DNA of 64,000 nucleotides from Halictus rubicundus (Eukaryota; Arthropoda; Insecta; Hymenoptera; Halictidae): the NCBI RefSeq assembly GCF_050948215.1, contig NW_027488627.1, forward strand, positions 1-64,000, in the 5' to 3' direction. Below are positions 27,640 through 40,300 of the stretch, piece after piece. The stretch's first letter is position 1; the number at the start of each line of letters is the position of its first letter. A model generated the notes under the pieces. It was given only the letters and a program-made list of their open reading frames with translations. It did no database searches and had not been told where the DNA came from. Position numbers and translations under genes: made by a program.

Positions 27640-28960
27640 CTAACCTATCCTATCCTCTATCCTATCCTATCCTGAAATCCTGTATCCTCCATCCTTTCCT
27701 ATCCTCTATCCTATCCTATCCTCAATCCTATCCTGTCCTCAATCTTACCCTATACCCTATCCTATCCTATACTCTATCCTATCCCATCCTCTATCGTATC
27801 CTATCCTCTATCCTATCCTATCCTATATCCTATCCCATCCTCTCTCCTATCCTATTATCTATCCTATCCTATCCTCAATCTTACCCTATACCCTATCCTA
27901 TCCTATACTCTACCCTATCCCATCCTCTATCGTATCCTATACTCTATCCTATCCTATCCTCTATCCTATCGTATCCTCCATCCTATCCCATCCTCTATCG
28001 TATCCTATCCTCTATCCTATCATATCCTATATCCTATAATATCCTCTATCCTATCCTATCCTATATCCTATAATATCCTCTATCGTATCCTATACTCTAT
28101 CCTATCCTATCCTCTATCCTATCCTATCCTCTATCCTATCCTATCCTCTATCCTATCCTATCCTCTAACCTATCCTATCCTGTATCCTATCCAATCCCCT
28201 ATCCTATCCTCTATCCTATCCTATCCTCTATCCTATCCTATCCTCCATCCTATCCCATCCTCTATCGTATCCTATCCTCTATCCTATCATATCCTATATC
28301 CTATAATATCCTCTATCCTATCCTATCCTCAATCCTATCCTATCCTATATCCTATAATATCCTCTATCGTATCCTATACTCTATCCTATCCTATCCTCTA
28401 TCCTATCCTATCCTCTATCCTATCCTATCCTCTATCCTATCCTATCCTCTATCCTATCCTATCCTCAATCCTACCCTATCCCCTATCCTATACTAACCTC
28501 TATCCTATCCTATCCTCTATCCTATCCAATCCTCTATCCTATCCTATCCTCTATCCTATCCTGTACTCTATCCTATACTATCCTCTAACCTATCATATCC
28601 TCTATCCTCTCCTACCCTCTAACCTATCCTATCCTCTATCCTATCCTATCCTGAAATCCTGTATCCTCCATCCTTTCCTATCCTCTATCCTATCCTATCC
28701 TCAATCCTATCCTGTCCTCAATCTTACCCTATACCCTATCCTATCCTATACTCTATCCTATCCCATCCTCTATCGTATCCTATCCTCTATCCTATCCTAT
28801 CCTATATCCTATCCCATCCTCTCTCCTATCCTATTATCTATCCTATCCTATCCTCAATCTTACCCTATACCCTATCCTATCCTATACTCTACCCTATCCC
28901 ATCCTCTATCGTATCCTATACTCTATCCTATCCTATCCTCAATCCTATCCTATCCTATAT
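27640..28960. repeat. 979-bp tandem duplication inside block C
   Basis: CCTGAAATCC followed by CTGTATCCTCCATCC and CTTTCC begins at 27671 and 28650. The following CAATCTTACCC, CTCTCTCC and CTATTATC words repeat in the same order. GAAA is conspicuous because G next to A-runs is almost absent elsewhere in this strand. Confidence 0.75.
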
Positions 28961-29570
28961 CCTATAATATCCTCTATCGTATCCTATACTCTATCCTATC
29001 CTATCTTCTATCCTATCCTATCCTCTATCCTATCCTATCCTCTATCCTATCCTATCCTCTAACCTATCCTATCCTGTATCCTATCCAATCCCCTATCCTA
29101 TCCTCTATCCTATCCTATCCTCTATCCTATCCTATCCTCTATCCTATCCTATCCTCTATCCTATCCTATCCTCAATCCTACCCTATCCCCTATCCTATCC
29201 TAACCTCTATCCTATCCTATCCTCTATCCTATCCAATCCTCTATCCTATCCTATCCTCTATCCTATCCTGTACTCTATCCTATACTATCCTCTAACCTAT
29301 CATATCCTCTATCCTCTCCTACCCTCTATCCTATCGTAACTTCTGTCCTATCCTATCCTATCCTCTAACCTATCCAATCCTGTATCCTATCCTATCCACT
29401 ATCCTATCGTATCCTCTATCCTATCCCGACCTGTATCCTATCCTATCCTCAATCCTATCGTATCCTCAATCCTATCCTATCCTCAATCTCACCCTATACC
29501 CTATCCTATCCTATTCTCTATCCTATCCCATCCTCTATCGTATCCTATCCTCTATCCTATCCTATCCTAT

Positions 29571-31580
29571 ATCCTATCCAATCATCTATCCTACCCTCTA
29601 TCCTATCCTCTATCCTATCCTATCCTCTATCCTATCCTATCCTCTATCCTATCCTATCCTCTATCCTATCCTATCCTCTATCCTATCCTATCCTCAATCC
29701 TACCCTATTCTCTATCCTATCCTGTCCTATATCCTATCCTCTATCCAATCCTATCCTATCCTCTATCCTCTCCTATCCTCTATCCTCTCCTATCCTCTAT
29801 CCTATCCTATCCTGTATCCTATCCTGTCCTCTATCCTATCCTGTCCTGTATCCTATCCTATCCTCTATCCTATCCTCTATCCTATCCTATCCTATCCTAT
29901 ATCCTATATTTTCCTCAATCCTATCCTATCCTCTATCCTATCAAATCACCCAACCTATCCTCTATCCTATAATATCCTCAATCCTATCCAATCATCTATC
30001 CTACCCTCTATCCTATCCTCTATCCTATCCTATCCTCTATCCTATCCTATCCTCTATCCTATCCTATCCTCTATCCTATCCTATCCTCTATCCTATCCTA
30101 TCCTCTATCCTATCCTATCCTCTATCCTATCCTATCCTCTATCCTATCCTATCCTCTATCCTATCCTATCCTCTATCCTACAATATCCCATATCCTATCG
30201 AATCCTCTATCCTATCCTCTATCCTATCCTCTACCCTATCGTCTATCCTATAATATCCCCTATCCTATCCAATCCTCTATTCTATAATATCCTCTATCCT
30301 ATATAATCCTCTATCCTATCCTCTATCCTATCGTCTATCCTATAATATCCCCTATCCTATCCAATCCTCTATTCTATAATATCCTCTATCCTATATAATC
30401 CTCTATCCTATCCTCTATCCTTTACCATCCTCTATTCTATCGTATCCTCTATCCTATACCATCCTTTATCGTATCCTATCCTCTATCCTATCCTATCCTC
30501 TATCTTATCCCATCTTCTATCATATCCTGTCCTCTATCCTATCCTGTTCTGTATCCTATCCCATCCTCTATCCTATCCTATCCTCTATCCTATCCTATCC
30601 TATCCTCTATCCTATCCTATCCTCTATCCTATCCTATCCTCTATCCTATCCTATCCTCTATCCTATCCTATCCTCTATCCTATCCTATCCTCTATCCTAT
30701 CCTATCCTCTATCCTATCCTATCCTCTATCCTATCCTATCCTCTATCCTATCCTATCCTCTATCCTATCCTATCCTCTATCCTATCCTATCCTCTATCCT
30801 ACAATATCCCATATCCTATCGAATCCTCTATCCTATCCTCTATCCTATCCTCTATCCTATCGTCTACCCTATAATATCCCCTATCCTATCAATTCCTCTA
30901 TTCTATAATATCCTCTATCCTATATAATCCTCTATCCTATCCTCTATCCTTTACCATCCTCTATTCTATCCTATCCTCTATCCTATCAAATCCTCTATTC
31001 TATAATATCCTCTATCCTATCCAATCCTCTATCCTATCCTCTATCCTATCCTATCCTATCCTCTATCCTGCCCTATCCTCTATCCTACAATATCCCCTAT
31101 CCTATCCAATCCTCTATCCTATCCTCTATCCTATCCTCTATCCTATCGTCTATCCTATAAAATCCCCTATCCTATCCAATCCTCTATCCTATCCTATCCT
31201 CTATCCTATCCTATCCTCTATCCTATCGTATCCTATATCCTGTAATATCCTCTATCCTATCCTCAATCCTATCCTATCCCCTACCTTATCCTATCCTATC
31301 CTATCCTCTATCCTGTCCTATCCTCTATCCTAGAATATCCCCTGTCCTATCCAATCCTCTATCCTATCCTCTATCCTATCCCATCCTCTATTCTATCGTA
31401 TCCTCTATCCTATCCCATCATTTATCGTATCCTATCCTCTATCCTATCCTATCCTCTATCCTATCCCATCCTCTATCGTATCCTATCCTCTATCCTATCG
31501 TATCCTATATCCTATAATATCCTCTATCCTATCCTCTATCTTATAATATCCTCTATCCTATCCTCTATCCTATCCTCTAT
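29571..31580. repeat. Higher-order block D1
   Basis: Marker words TCAAATCACCC (29941), CTACAATATCCCATATCC (30178 and 30800) and CTTTACCATCC (near 30420 and 30949) recur in D2 (TCAAATCACCC at 46125, offset 16184). It includes the long variant-free array at 30604-30800. The first part (29570-29990) contains a partial direct repeat of the CCAATCATCTATCCTACC word. Confidence 0.8.
30604..30800. repeat. Homogeneous 17-bp array (about 11-12 units)
   Basis: Variant-free from the triple CCTAT before 30604 to the CTACAATATCCC word. The D2 counterpart, 46701-46829, is 68 bp shorter, exactly four 17-bp units. Confidence 0.85.
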
Positions 31581-34500
31581 CCTATCGTCTATCCTATAAT
31601 ATCCCCTATCCTATCCAATCCTCTATTCTATCCTCTATCCTATCCTATCCTCTATTCTATCCTATCCTCTATCCAATCGCATCCTCTATCCTATCCAAGC
31701 GTCTATCCTACAATATCCCCTATCCTATCCAATCCTCTATCCTATCCTCTATCCTATCCTCTATCCTATCGTCTATCCTATAATATCCCCTATCCTATCC
31801 AATCCTCTATCCTATCCTCTATCCTATCCTATCCTCTATCCTATCCCATCCTCTATCGTATCCTATCCTCTATCCTATCCCATCCTTTATCGTATCCTAT
31901 CCTCTATCCTATCCTATCCTCTATCCTACCCCATCCTCTATCGTATCCTATCCTCTATCCTATCGAATCCTATATCCTATAATATCCTCTATCCTATCCT
32001 ATACTTTATCCTATCCTATCCTCTGTCCTACCCTATTTTCTATCCTATCCTATCCTCTATCCTATCCTCTATCCTATCCTATCCAATCGCCTATCCTATC
32101 CTCTATCCTATCCTATCCTCAATCCTATACTATCCTCTACCCTATCCTATCCTCTATTCTATCCCAACCTCTGTCCTATCCAATCCTCTATTCTATAATA
32201 TCCTCTATCCTATCCAATCCTCTATCCTATCCTCTATCCTATGCTATCGTATCCTCTATCCTATCCTATCCTATCCTCTATCCTATTCTATCCTCTATCC
32301 TCTCCCATCCTCTATCCTACCCTATCCTCTAACCTATCCTATCCTCTACCCTATCCCATCCTCTATCGTATCCTATCCTCTATCCTATCGTATCCTATTT
32401 CCTATAATATCCTCTATCCTGTTCTATACTTTATCCTATCCTATCCTCTACCCTATCCCATCCTCTATCGTATCCTATCCTCTATCCTATCGTATCCTAT
32501 TTCCTATAATATCCTCTATCCTGTTCTATACTTTATCCTATCCTATCCTCTGTCCTATCCTATTTTCTATCCTATCCTATCCTCTATCGTATCCTGTCCT
32601 CTATCCTATAATATCCTCGATCATATCCTGTCCTCTATACTATCCTGTCCTGAAATCCTATCCTATCCTCTATCCTATCCTGTCCTCTATCCTATTCTGT
32701 CCTGTATCCTATCCTATCCTCTATCCTATCCTCTATCCTATCCTATCCTATATCCTATATTTTCCTCAATCCTAGCCTATCCTCTATCCTATCCAATCCC
32801 CTAACCTATCCTCTATCCTATAATATCCTCAATCCTATCCTATCCCCTACCTTATCCTATCCTATCCTATCCTCTATCCTATACTATCCTCTATCCTATC
32901 CTATCCTCTATTCTATCCTATCCTCTATCCTATCGCATCCTCTATCCTATCCTCTATCCTATCCTATCCTCTATCCTATCCAATCCTCTATTCTATAATA
33001 TCCTCTATCCTATCGTATCCTCTATTATATCCAATCCTCTATTCTATAATATCCTCTATCCTATCGTATCCTCTATCCTATCCAATCCTCTATTCTATAA
33101 TATCCTCTATCCTATCCAATCCTCTATCCTATCCTCTATTCTATCGTATCCTCTATCCTATCCCATCCTCTATCATATCCTATCCTCTATCCTATCCTGT
33201 TCTGTATCCTATCCCATCCTCTATCCTATCCTATCCTCTATCCTATCCTATCCTGTATCCTATCCAATCGCCTATCCTATCCTCTATACTATCCTATCCT
33301 CAATCCTATACTATCCTCTACCCTATCCTATCCTCTATTCTATCCTATCCTCTATCCTATCAAATCCTCTATTCTATAATATCCTCTATCCTATCCAATC
33401 CTCTATCCTATCCTCTATCCTATCCTATCCAATCGCCTATCCTATCCTCTATCCTATCCTATCCTCTATTCTATCTAATCCTCTATCCTATCCCATCCTC
33501 TATCGTATCCTATCCTCTATCCTATCGTATCCTATATCCTATAATATCCTCTATCCTATCCTATACGTTATCCTATCCTATCCTCTATCCTATCCTATCC
33601 TATCCTCTATCCTACCCTATCCTCTATCCTATCCTATCCTCTATCCTATCCTATTCTCTATCCTATCCGATCCTCTCACCTATCCTATTCTCTATCCTAT
33701 CCTATCCTCTGTCCTATCCTATTTGCTATCCTATCCTATCCTCTATCCTATCCTATTCTCTATCCTATCCGATCCTCTCACCTATCCTATTCTCTATCCT
33801 ATCCTATCCTCTATCCTGTCCTATCCTCTATCCTATCCTATCCTCTATCCTATCCTATCCTATATCCCATATTTTCCTCAATCCTATCCTATCCTCTATC
33901 CTATCCAATCCCCTAACCTATCCTCTATCTTATAATATCCTCTATCCTATCCAATCCCCTATCCTATCCTCAATCCTATCCTATCCCCTACCTTATCCTA
34001 TCCTATCCTATCCTTTATCCTATCCTATCGTCTATCCTATAATATCCCCTATCCTATCCAATCCTCTATTCTATCCTCTATCCTATCCTATCCTCTATCC
34101 TATCGTATCCTATTTCCTATAATATCCTCTATCCTGTTCTATACTTTATCCTATCCTATCCTCTGTCCTATCCTATTTTCTATCCTATCCTATCCTCTAT
34201 CGTATCCTGTCCTCTATCCTATAATATCCTCGATCATATCCTGTCCTCTATCCTATCCTGTCCTGAAATCCTATCCTATCCTCTATCCTATCCTGTCCTC
34301 TATCCTATTCTGTCCTGTATCCTATCCTATCCTCTATCCTATCCTCTATCCTATCCTCTATCCTATCCTCTATCCTATCCTATCCTATATCCTATATTTT
34401 CCTCAATCCTAGCCTATCCTCTATCCTATCCAATCCCCTAACCTATCCTCTATCCTATAATATCCTCAATCCTATCCTATCCCCTACCTTATCCTATCCT

Positions 34501-35430
34501 ATCCTATCCTCTATCCTATACTATCCTCTATCCTATCCTATCCTCTATTCTATCCTATCCTCTATCCTATCGCATCCTCTATCCTATCCTCTATCCTATC
34601 CTATCCTCTATCCTATCCAATCCTCTATTCTATAATATCCTCTATCCTATCGTATCCTCTATCCTATCCAATCCTCTATTCTATAATATCCTCTATCCTA
34701 TCCAATCCTCTATCCTATCCTCTATTCTATCGTATCCTCTATCCTATCCCATCCTCTATCATATCCTATCCTCTATCCTATCCTGTTCTGTATCCTATCC
34801 CATCCTCTATCCTATCCTATCCTCTATCCTATCCTATCCTGTATCCTATCCAATCGCCTATCCTATCCTCTATACTATCCTATCCTCAATCCTATACTAT
34901 CCTCTACCCTATCCTATCCTCTATTCTATCCTATCCTCTATCCTATCAAATCCTCTATTCTATAATATCCTCTATCCTATCCAATCCTCTATCCTATCCT
35001 CTATCCTATCCTATCCAATCGCCTATCCTATCCTCTATCCTATCCTATCCTCTATTCTATCTAATCCTCTATCCTATCCCATCCTCTATCGTATCCTATC
35101 CTCTATCCTATCGTATCCTATATCCTATAATATCCTCTATCCTATCCTATACCTTATCCTATCCTATCCTCTATCCTATCCTATCCTATCCTCTATCCTA
35201 CCCTATCCTCTATCCTATCCTATCCTCTATCCTATCCTATTCTCTATCCTATCCGATCCTCTCACCTATCCTATTCTCTATCCTATCCTATCCTCTGTCC
35301 TATCCTATTTGCTATCCTATCCTATCCTCTATCCTATCCTATTCTCTATCCTATCCGATCCTCTCACCTATCCTATTCTCTATCCTATCCTATCCTCTAT
35401 CCTGTCCTATCCTCTATCGTATCCTATCCT
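31581..35430. repeat. Higher-order array E, first 3.85-kb unit
   Basis: It begins around the CGTCTATCCTATAATATCCCC word. CCAAGCG lies at 31695, ATGCTATCG at 32241, the TATTTTCC...CTAGCC marker at 32758, and a second copy of that marker at 34395. Between the two markers is a tandem repeat with offset 1637, falling to 1586 after three against two copies of a 51-bp word near 33000-33130. The next unit restarts at 35430 with offset 3854 (CCAAGCG at 35549, ATGCTATCG at 36095). Confidence 0.8.
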
Positions 35431-37310
35431 CTATCCTATCGTCTATCCTATAATATCCCCTATCCTATCCAATCCTCTATTCTATCCTCTATCCTATCCT
35501 ATCCTCTATTCTATCCTATCCTCTATCCAATCGCATCCTCTATCCTATCCAAGCGTCTATCCTACAATATCCCCTATCCTATCCAATCCTCTATCCTATC
35601 CTCTATCCTATCCTCTATCCTATCGTCTATCCTATAATATCCCCTATCCTATCCAATCCTCTATCCTATCCTCTATCCTATCCTATCCTCTATCCTATCC
35701 CATCCTCTATCGTATCCTATCCTCTATCCTATCCCATCCTTTATCGTATCCTATCCTCTATCCTATCCTATCCTCTATCCTACCCCATCCTCTATCGTAT
35801 CCTATCCTCTATCCTATCGAATCCTATATCCTATAAAATCCTCTATCCTATCCTATACTTTATCCTATCCTATCCTCTGTCCTACCCTATTTTCTATCCT
35901 ATCCTATCCTCTATCCTATCCTCTATCCTATCCTATCCAATCGCCTATCCTATCCTCTATCCTATCCTATCCTCAATCCTATACTATCCTCTACCCTATC
36001 CTATCCTCTATTCTATCCCAACCTCTGTCCTATCCAATCCTCTATTCTATAATATCCTCTATCCTATCCAATCCTCTATCCTATCCTCTATCCTATGCTA
36101 TCGTATCCTCTATCCTATCCTATCCTATCCTCTATCCTATTCTATCCTCTATCCTCTCCCATCCTCTATCCTACCCTATCCTCTAACCTATCCTATCCTC
36201 TACCCTATCCCATCCTCTATCGTATCCTATCCTCTATCCTATCGTATCCTATTTCCTATAATATCCTCTAACCTGTTCTATACTTTATCCTATCCTATCC
36301 TCTACCCTATCCCATCCTCTATCGTATCCTATCCTCTATCCTATCGTATCCTATTTCCTATAATATCCTCTATCCTGTTCTATACTTTATCCTATCCTAT
36401 CCTCTGTCCTATCCTATTTTCTATCCTATCCTATCCTCTATCGTATCCTGTCCTCTATCCTATAATATCCTCGATCATATCCTGTCCTCTATCCTATCCT
36501 GTCCTGAAATCCTATCCTATCCTCTATCCTATCCTGTCCTCTATCCTATTCTGTCCTGTATCCTATCCTATCCTCTATCCTATCCTCTATCCTATCCTCT
36601 ATCCTATCCTATCCTATATCCTATATTTTCCTCAATCCTAGCCTATCCTCTATCCTATCCAATCCCCTAACCTATCCTCTATCCTATAATATCCTCAATC
36701 CTATCCTATCCCCTACCTTATCCTATCCTATCCTATCCTCTATCCTATACTATCCTCTATCCTATCCTATCCTCTATTCTATCCTATCCTCTATCCTATC
36801 GCATCCTCTATCCTATCCTCTATCCTATCTTATCCTCTATCCTATCCAATCCTCTATTCTATAATATCCTCTATCCTATCGTATCCTCTATCCTATCCAA
36901 TCCTCTATTCTATAATATCCTCTATCCTATCCAATCCTCTATCCTATCCTCTATTCTATCGTATCCTCTATCCTATCCCATCCTCTATCATATCCTATCC
37001 TCTATCCTATCCTGTTCTGTATCCTATCCCATCCTCTATCCTATCCTATCCTCTACCCTATCCTATCCTCTATTCTATCCTATCCTCTATCCTATCAAAT
37101 CCTCTATTCTATAATATCCTCTATCCTATCCAATCCTCTATCCTATCCTCTATCCTATCCTATCCAATCGCCTATCCTATCCTCTATCCTATCCTATCCT
37201 CTATTCTATCCTATCCTCTATCCTATCGCATCCTCTATCCTATCCAATCGTCTATCCTACAATATCCCCTATCCTATCCAATCCTCTATCCTATCCTCTA
37301 TCCTATCCTC
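35431..37310. repeat. Higher-order array E, second unit (about 1.88 kb)
   Basis: Copy of the 31580 start of the array, with CCAAGCG at 35549, CCTGAAATCC near 36504 and TATTTTCC at 36624. Part of the preceding unit (the 33250-34000 segment) is missing. The next unit starts near 37310, since CCAAGCG recurs at 37428 (spacing 1879). Confidence 0.75.
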
Positions 37311-40300
37311 TATCCTATCGTCTATCCTATAATATCCCCTATCCTATCCAATCCTCTATTCTATCCTCTATCCTATCCTATCCTCTATTCTATCCTATCC
37401 TCTATCCAATCGCATCCTCTATCCTATCCAAGCGTCTATCCTACAATATCCCCTATCCTATCCAATCCTCTATCCTATCCTCTATCCTATCCTCTATCCT
37501 ATCGTCTATCCTATAATATCCCCTATCCTATCCAATCCTCTATCCTATCCTCTATCCTATCCTATCCTCTATCCTATCCCATCCTCTATCGTATCCTATC
37601 CTCTATCCTATCCCATCCTTTATCGTATCCTATCCTCTATCCTATCCTATCCTCTATCCTACCCCATCCTCTATCGTATCCTATCCTCTATCCTATCGAA
37701 TCCTATATCCTATAATATCCTCTATCCTATCCTATACTTTATCCTATCCTATCCTCTGTCCTACCCTATTTTCTATCCTATCCTATCCTCTATCCTATCC
37801 TCTATCCTATCCTATCCAATCGCCTATCCTATCCTCTATCCTATCCTATCCTCAATCCTATACTATCCTCTACCCTATCCTATCCTCTATTCTATCCCAA
37901 CCTCTGTCCTATCCAATCCTCTATTCTATAATATCCTCTATCCTATCCAATCCTCTATCCTATCCTCTATCCTATTCTATCCTCTATCCTCTCCCATCCT
38001 CTATCCTACCCTATCCTCTAACCTATCCTATCCTCTACCCTATCCCATCCTCTATCGTATCCTATCCTCTATCCTATCGTATCCTATTTCCTATAATATC
38101 CTCTATCCTGTTCTATACTTTATCCTATCCTATCCTCTACCCTATCCCATCCTCTATCGTATCCTATCCTCTATCCTATCGTATCCTATTTCCTATAATA
38201 TCCTCTATCCTGTTCTATACTTTATCCTATCCTATCCTCTGTCCTATCCTATTTTCTATCCTATCCTATCCTCTATCGTATCCTGTCCTCTATCCTATAA
38301 TATCCTCGATCATATCCTGTCCTCTATCCTATCCTGTCCTGAAATCCTATCCTATCCTCTATCCTATCCTGTCCTCTATCCTATTCTGTCCTGTATCCTA
38401 TCCTATCCTCTATCCTATCCTCTATCCTATCCTCTATCCTATCCTATCCTATATCCTATATTTTCCTCAATCCTAGCCTATCCTCTATCCTATCCAATCC
38501 CCTAACCTATCCTCTATCCTATAATATCCTCAATCCTATCCTATCCCCTACCTTATCCTATCCTATCCTATCCTCTATCCTATACTATCCTCTATCCTAT
38601 CCTATCCTCTATTCTATCCTATCCTCTATCCTATCGCATCCTCTATCCTATCCTCTATCCTATCCTATCCTCTATCCTATCCAATCCTCTATTCTATAAT
38701 ATCCTCTATCCTATCGTATCCTCTATCCTATCCAATCCTCTATTCTATAATATCCTCTATCCTATCCAATCCTGTATCCTATCCTCTATTCTATCGTATC
38801 CTCTATCCTATCCCATCCTCTATCATATCCTATCCTCTATCCTATCCTGTTCTGTATCCTATCCCATCCTCTATCCTATCCTATCCTCTATCCTATCCTA
38901 TCCTGTATCCTATCCAATCGCCTATCCTATCCTCTATACTATCCTATCCTCAATCCTATACTATCCTCTACCCTATCCTATCCTCTATTCTATCCTATCC
39001 TCTATCCTATCAAATCCTCTATTCTATAATATCCTCTATCCTATCCAATCCTCTATCCTATCCTCTATCCTATCCTATCCAATCGCCTATCCTATCCTCT
39101 ATCCTATCCTATCCTCTATTCTATCGTATCCTCTATCCTATCCCATCCTTTATCGTATCCTAACCTCTATCCTATCCTATCCTCTACCCTATCCCATCCT
39201 CTATCGTATCCTATCCTCTATCCTATCGTATCCTATTTCCTATAATATCCTCTATCCTGTCCTATACGTTATCCTATCCTATCCTCTGTCCTATCCTATT
39301 TTCTATCCTATCCTATCCTCTATCCTATCCTATCCTCTATCTTATAATATCCTCTATCATATCCTGTCCTCTATCCTATCCTGTCCTGTATCCTATCCGA
39401 TCCTCTATTCTATCCTCTATCCTATCCTCTATCCTATCCTATCCTCTACCCTATCCCATCCTCTATCGTATCCTATCCTCTATCCTATCGTATCCTATTT
39501 CCTATAATATCCTCTATCCTGTTCTATACTTTATCCTATCCTATCCTCTACCCTATCCCATCCTCTATCGTATCCTATCCTCTATCCTATCGTATCCTAT
39601 TTCCTATAATATCCTCTATCCTGTTCTATACTTTATCCTATCCTATCCTCTGTCCTATCCTATTTTCTATCCTATCCTATCCTCTATCGTATCCTGTCCT
39701 CTATCCTATAATATCCTCGATCATATCCTGTCCTCTATCCTATCCTGTCCTGAAATCCTATCCTATCCTCTATCCTATCCTGTCCTCTATCCTATTCTGT
39801 CCTGTATCCTATCCTATCCTCTATCCTATCCTCTATCCTATCCTCTATCCTATCCTCCATCCTATCCTATCCTATATCCTATATTTTCCTCAATCCTAGC
39901 CTATCCTCTATCCTATCCAATCCCCTAACCTATCCTCTATCCTATAATATCCTCAATCCTATCCTATCCCCTACCTTATCCTATCCTATCCTATCCTCTA
40001 TCCTATACTATCCTCTATCCTATCCTATCCTCTATTCTATCCTATCCTATCGCATCCTCTATCCTATCCTCTATCCTATCCTATCCTCTATCCTATCCAA
40101 TCCTCTATTCTATAATATCCTCTATCCTATCGTATCCTCTATCCTATCCAATCCTCTATTCTATAATATCCTCTATCCTATCCAATCCTCTATCCTATCC
40201 TCTATTCTATCGTATCCTCTATCCTATCCCATCCTCTATCATATCCTATCCTCTATCCTATCCTGTTCTGTATCCTATCCCATCCTCTATCCTATCCTAA

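Larger units (their letters stand above)
24459..29570. repeat. Higher-order block C (subfamily with CCCGACC and CAATCTCACC words)
   Basis: Distinct marker words absent from block A: CCCGACCTGTATCC (25506, 25979, 27059, 29425), CAATCTCACCC (near 25665, 26130, 27117 and 29483), CAATCTTACCC, CCTATCCACTATCC, and CCTGAAATCC (27671, 28650). A unique word TATGATATCCTGAATCC sits near 24511. Within the block, pieces recur at several spacings (473, 979 and 1080 bp). The same subfamily returns at about 45290-45600 and 62900-64000. Confidence 0.85.

Noticed and set aside
27671..27680. CCTGAAATCC as a remnant of an inserted element
   Set aside because: It sits in normal satellite on both sides, recurs at the same context in sister units, and has no target-site duplication or flanking foreign DNA.
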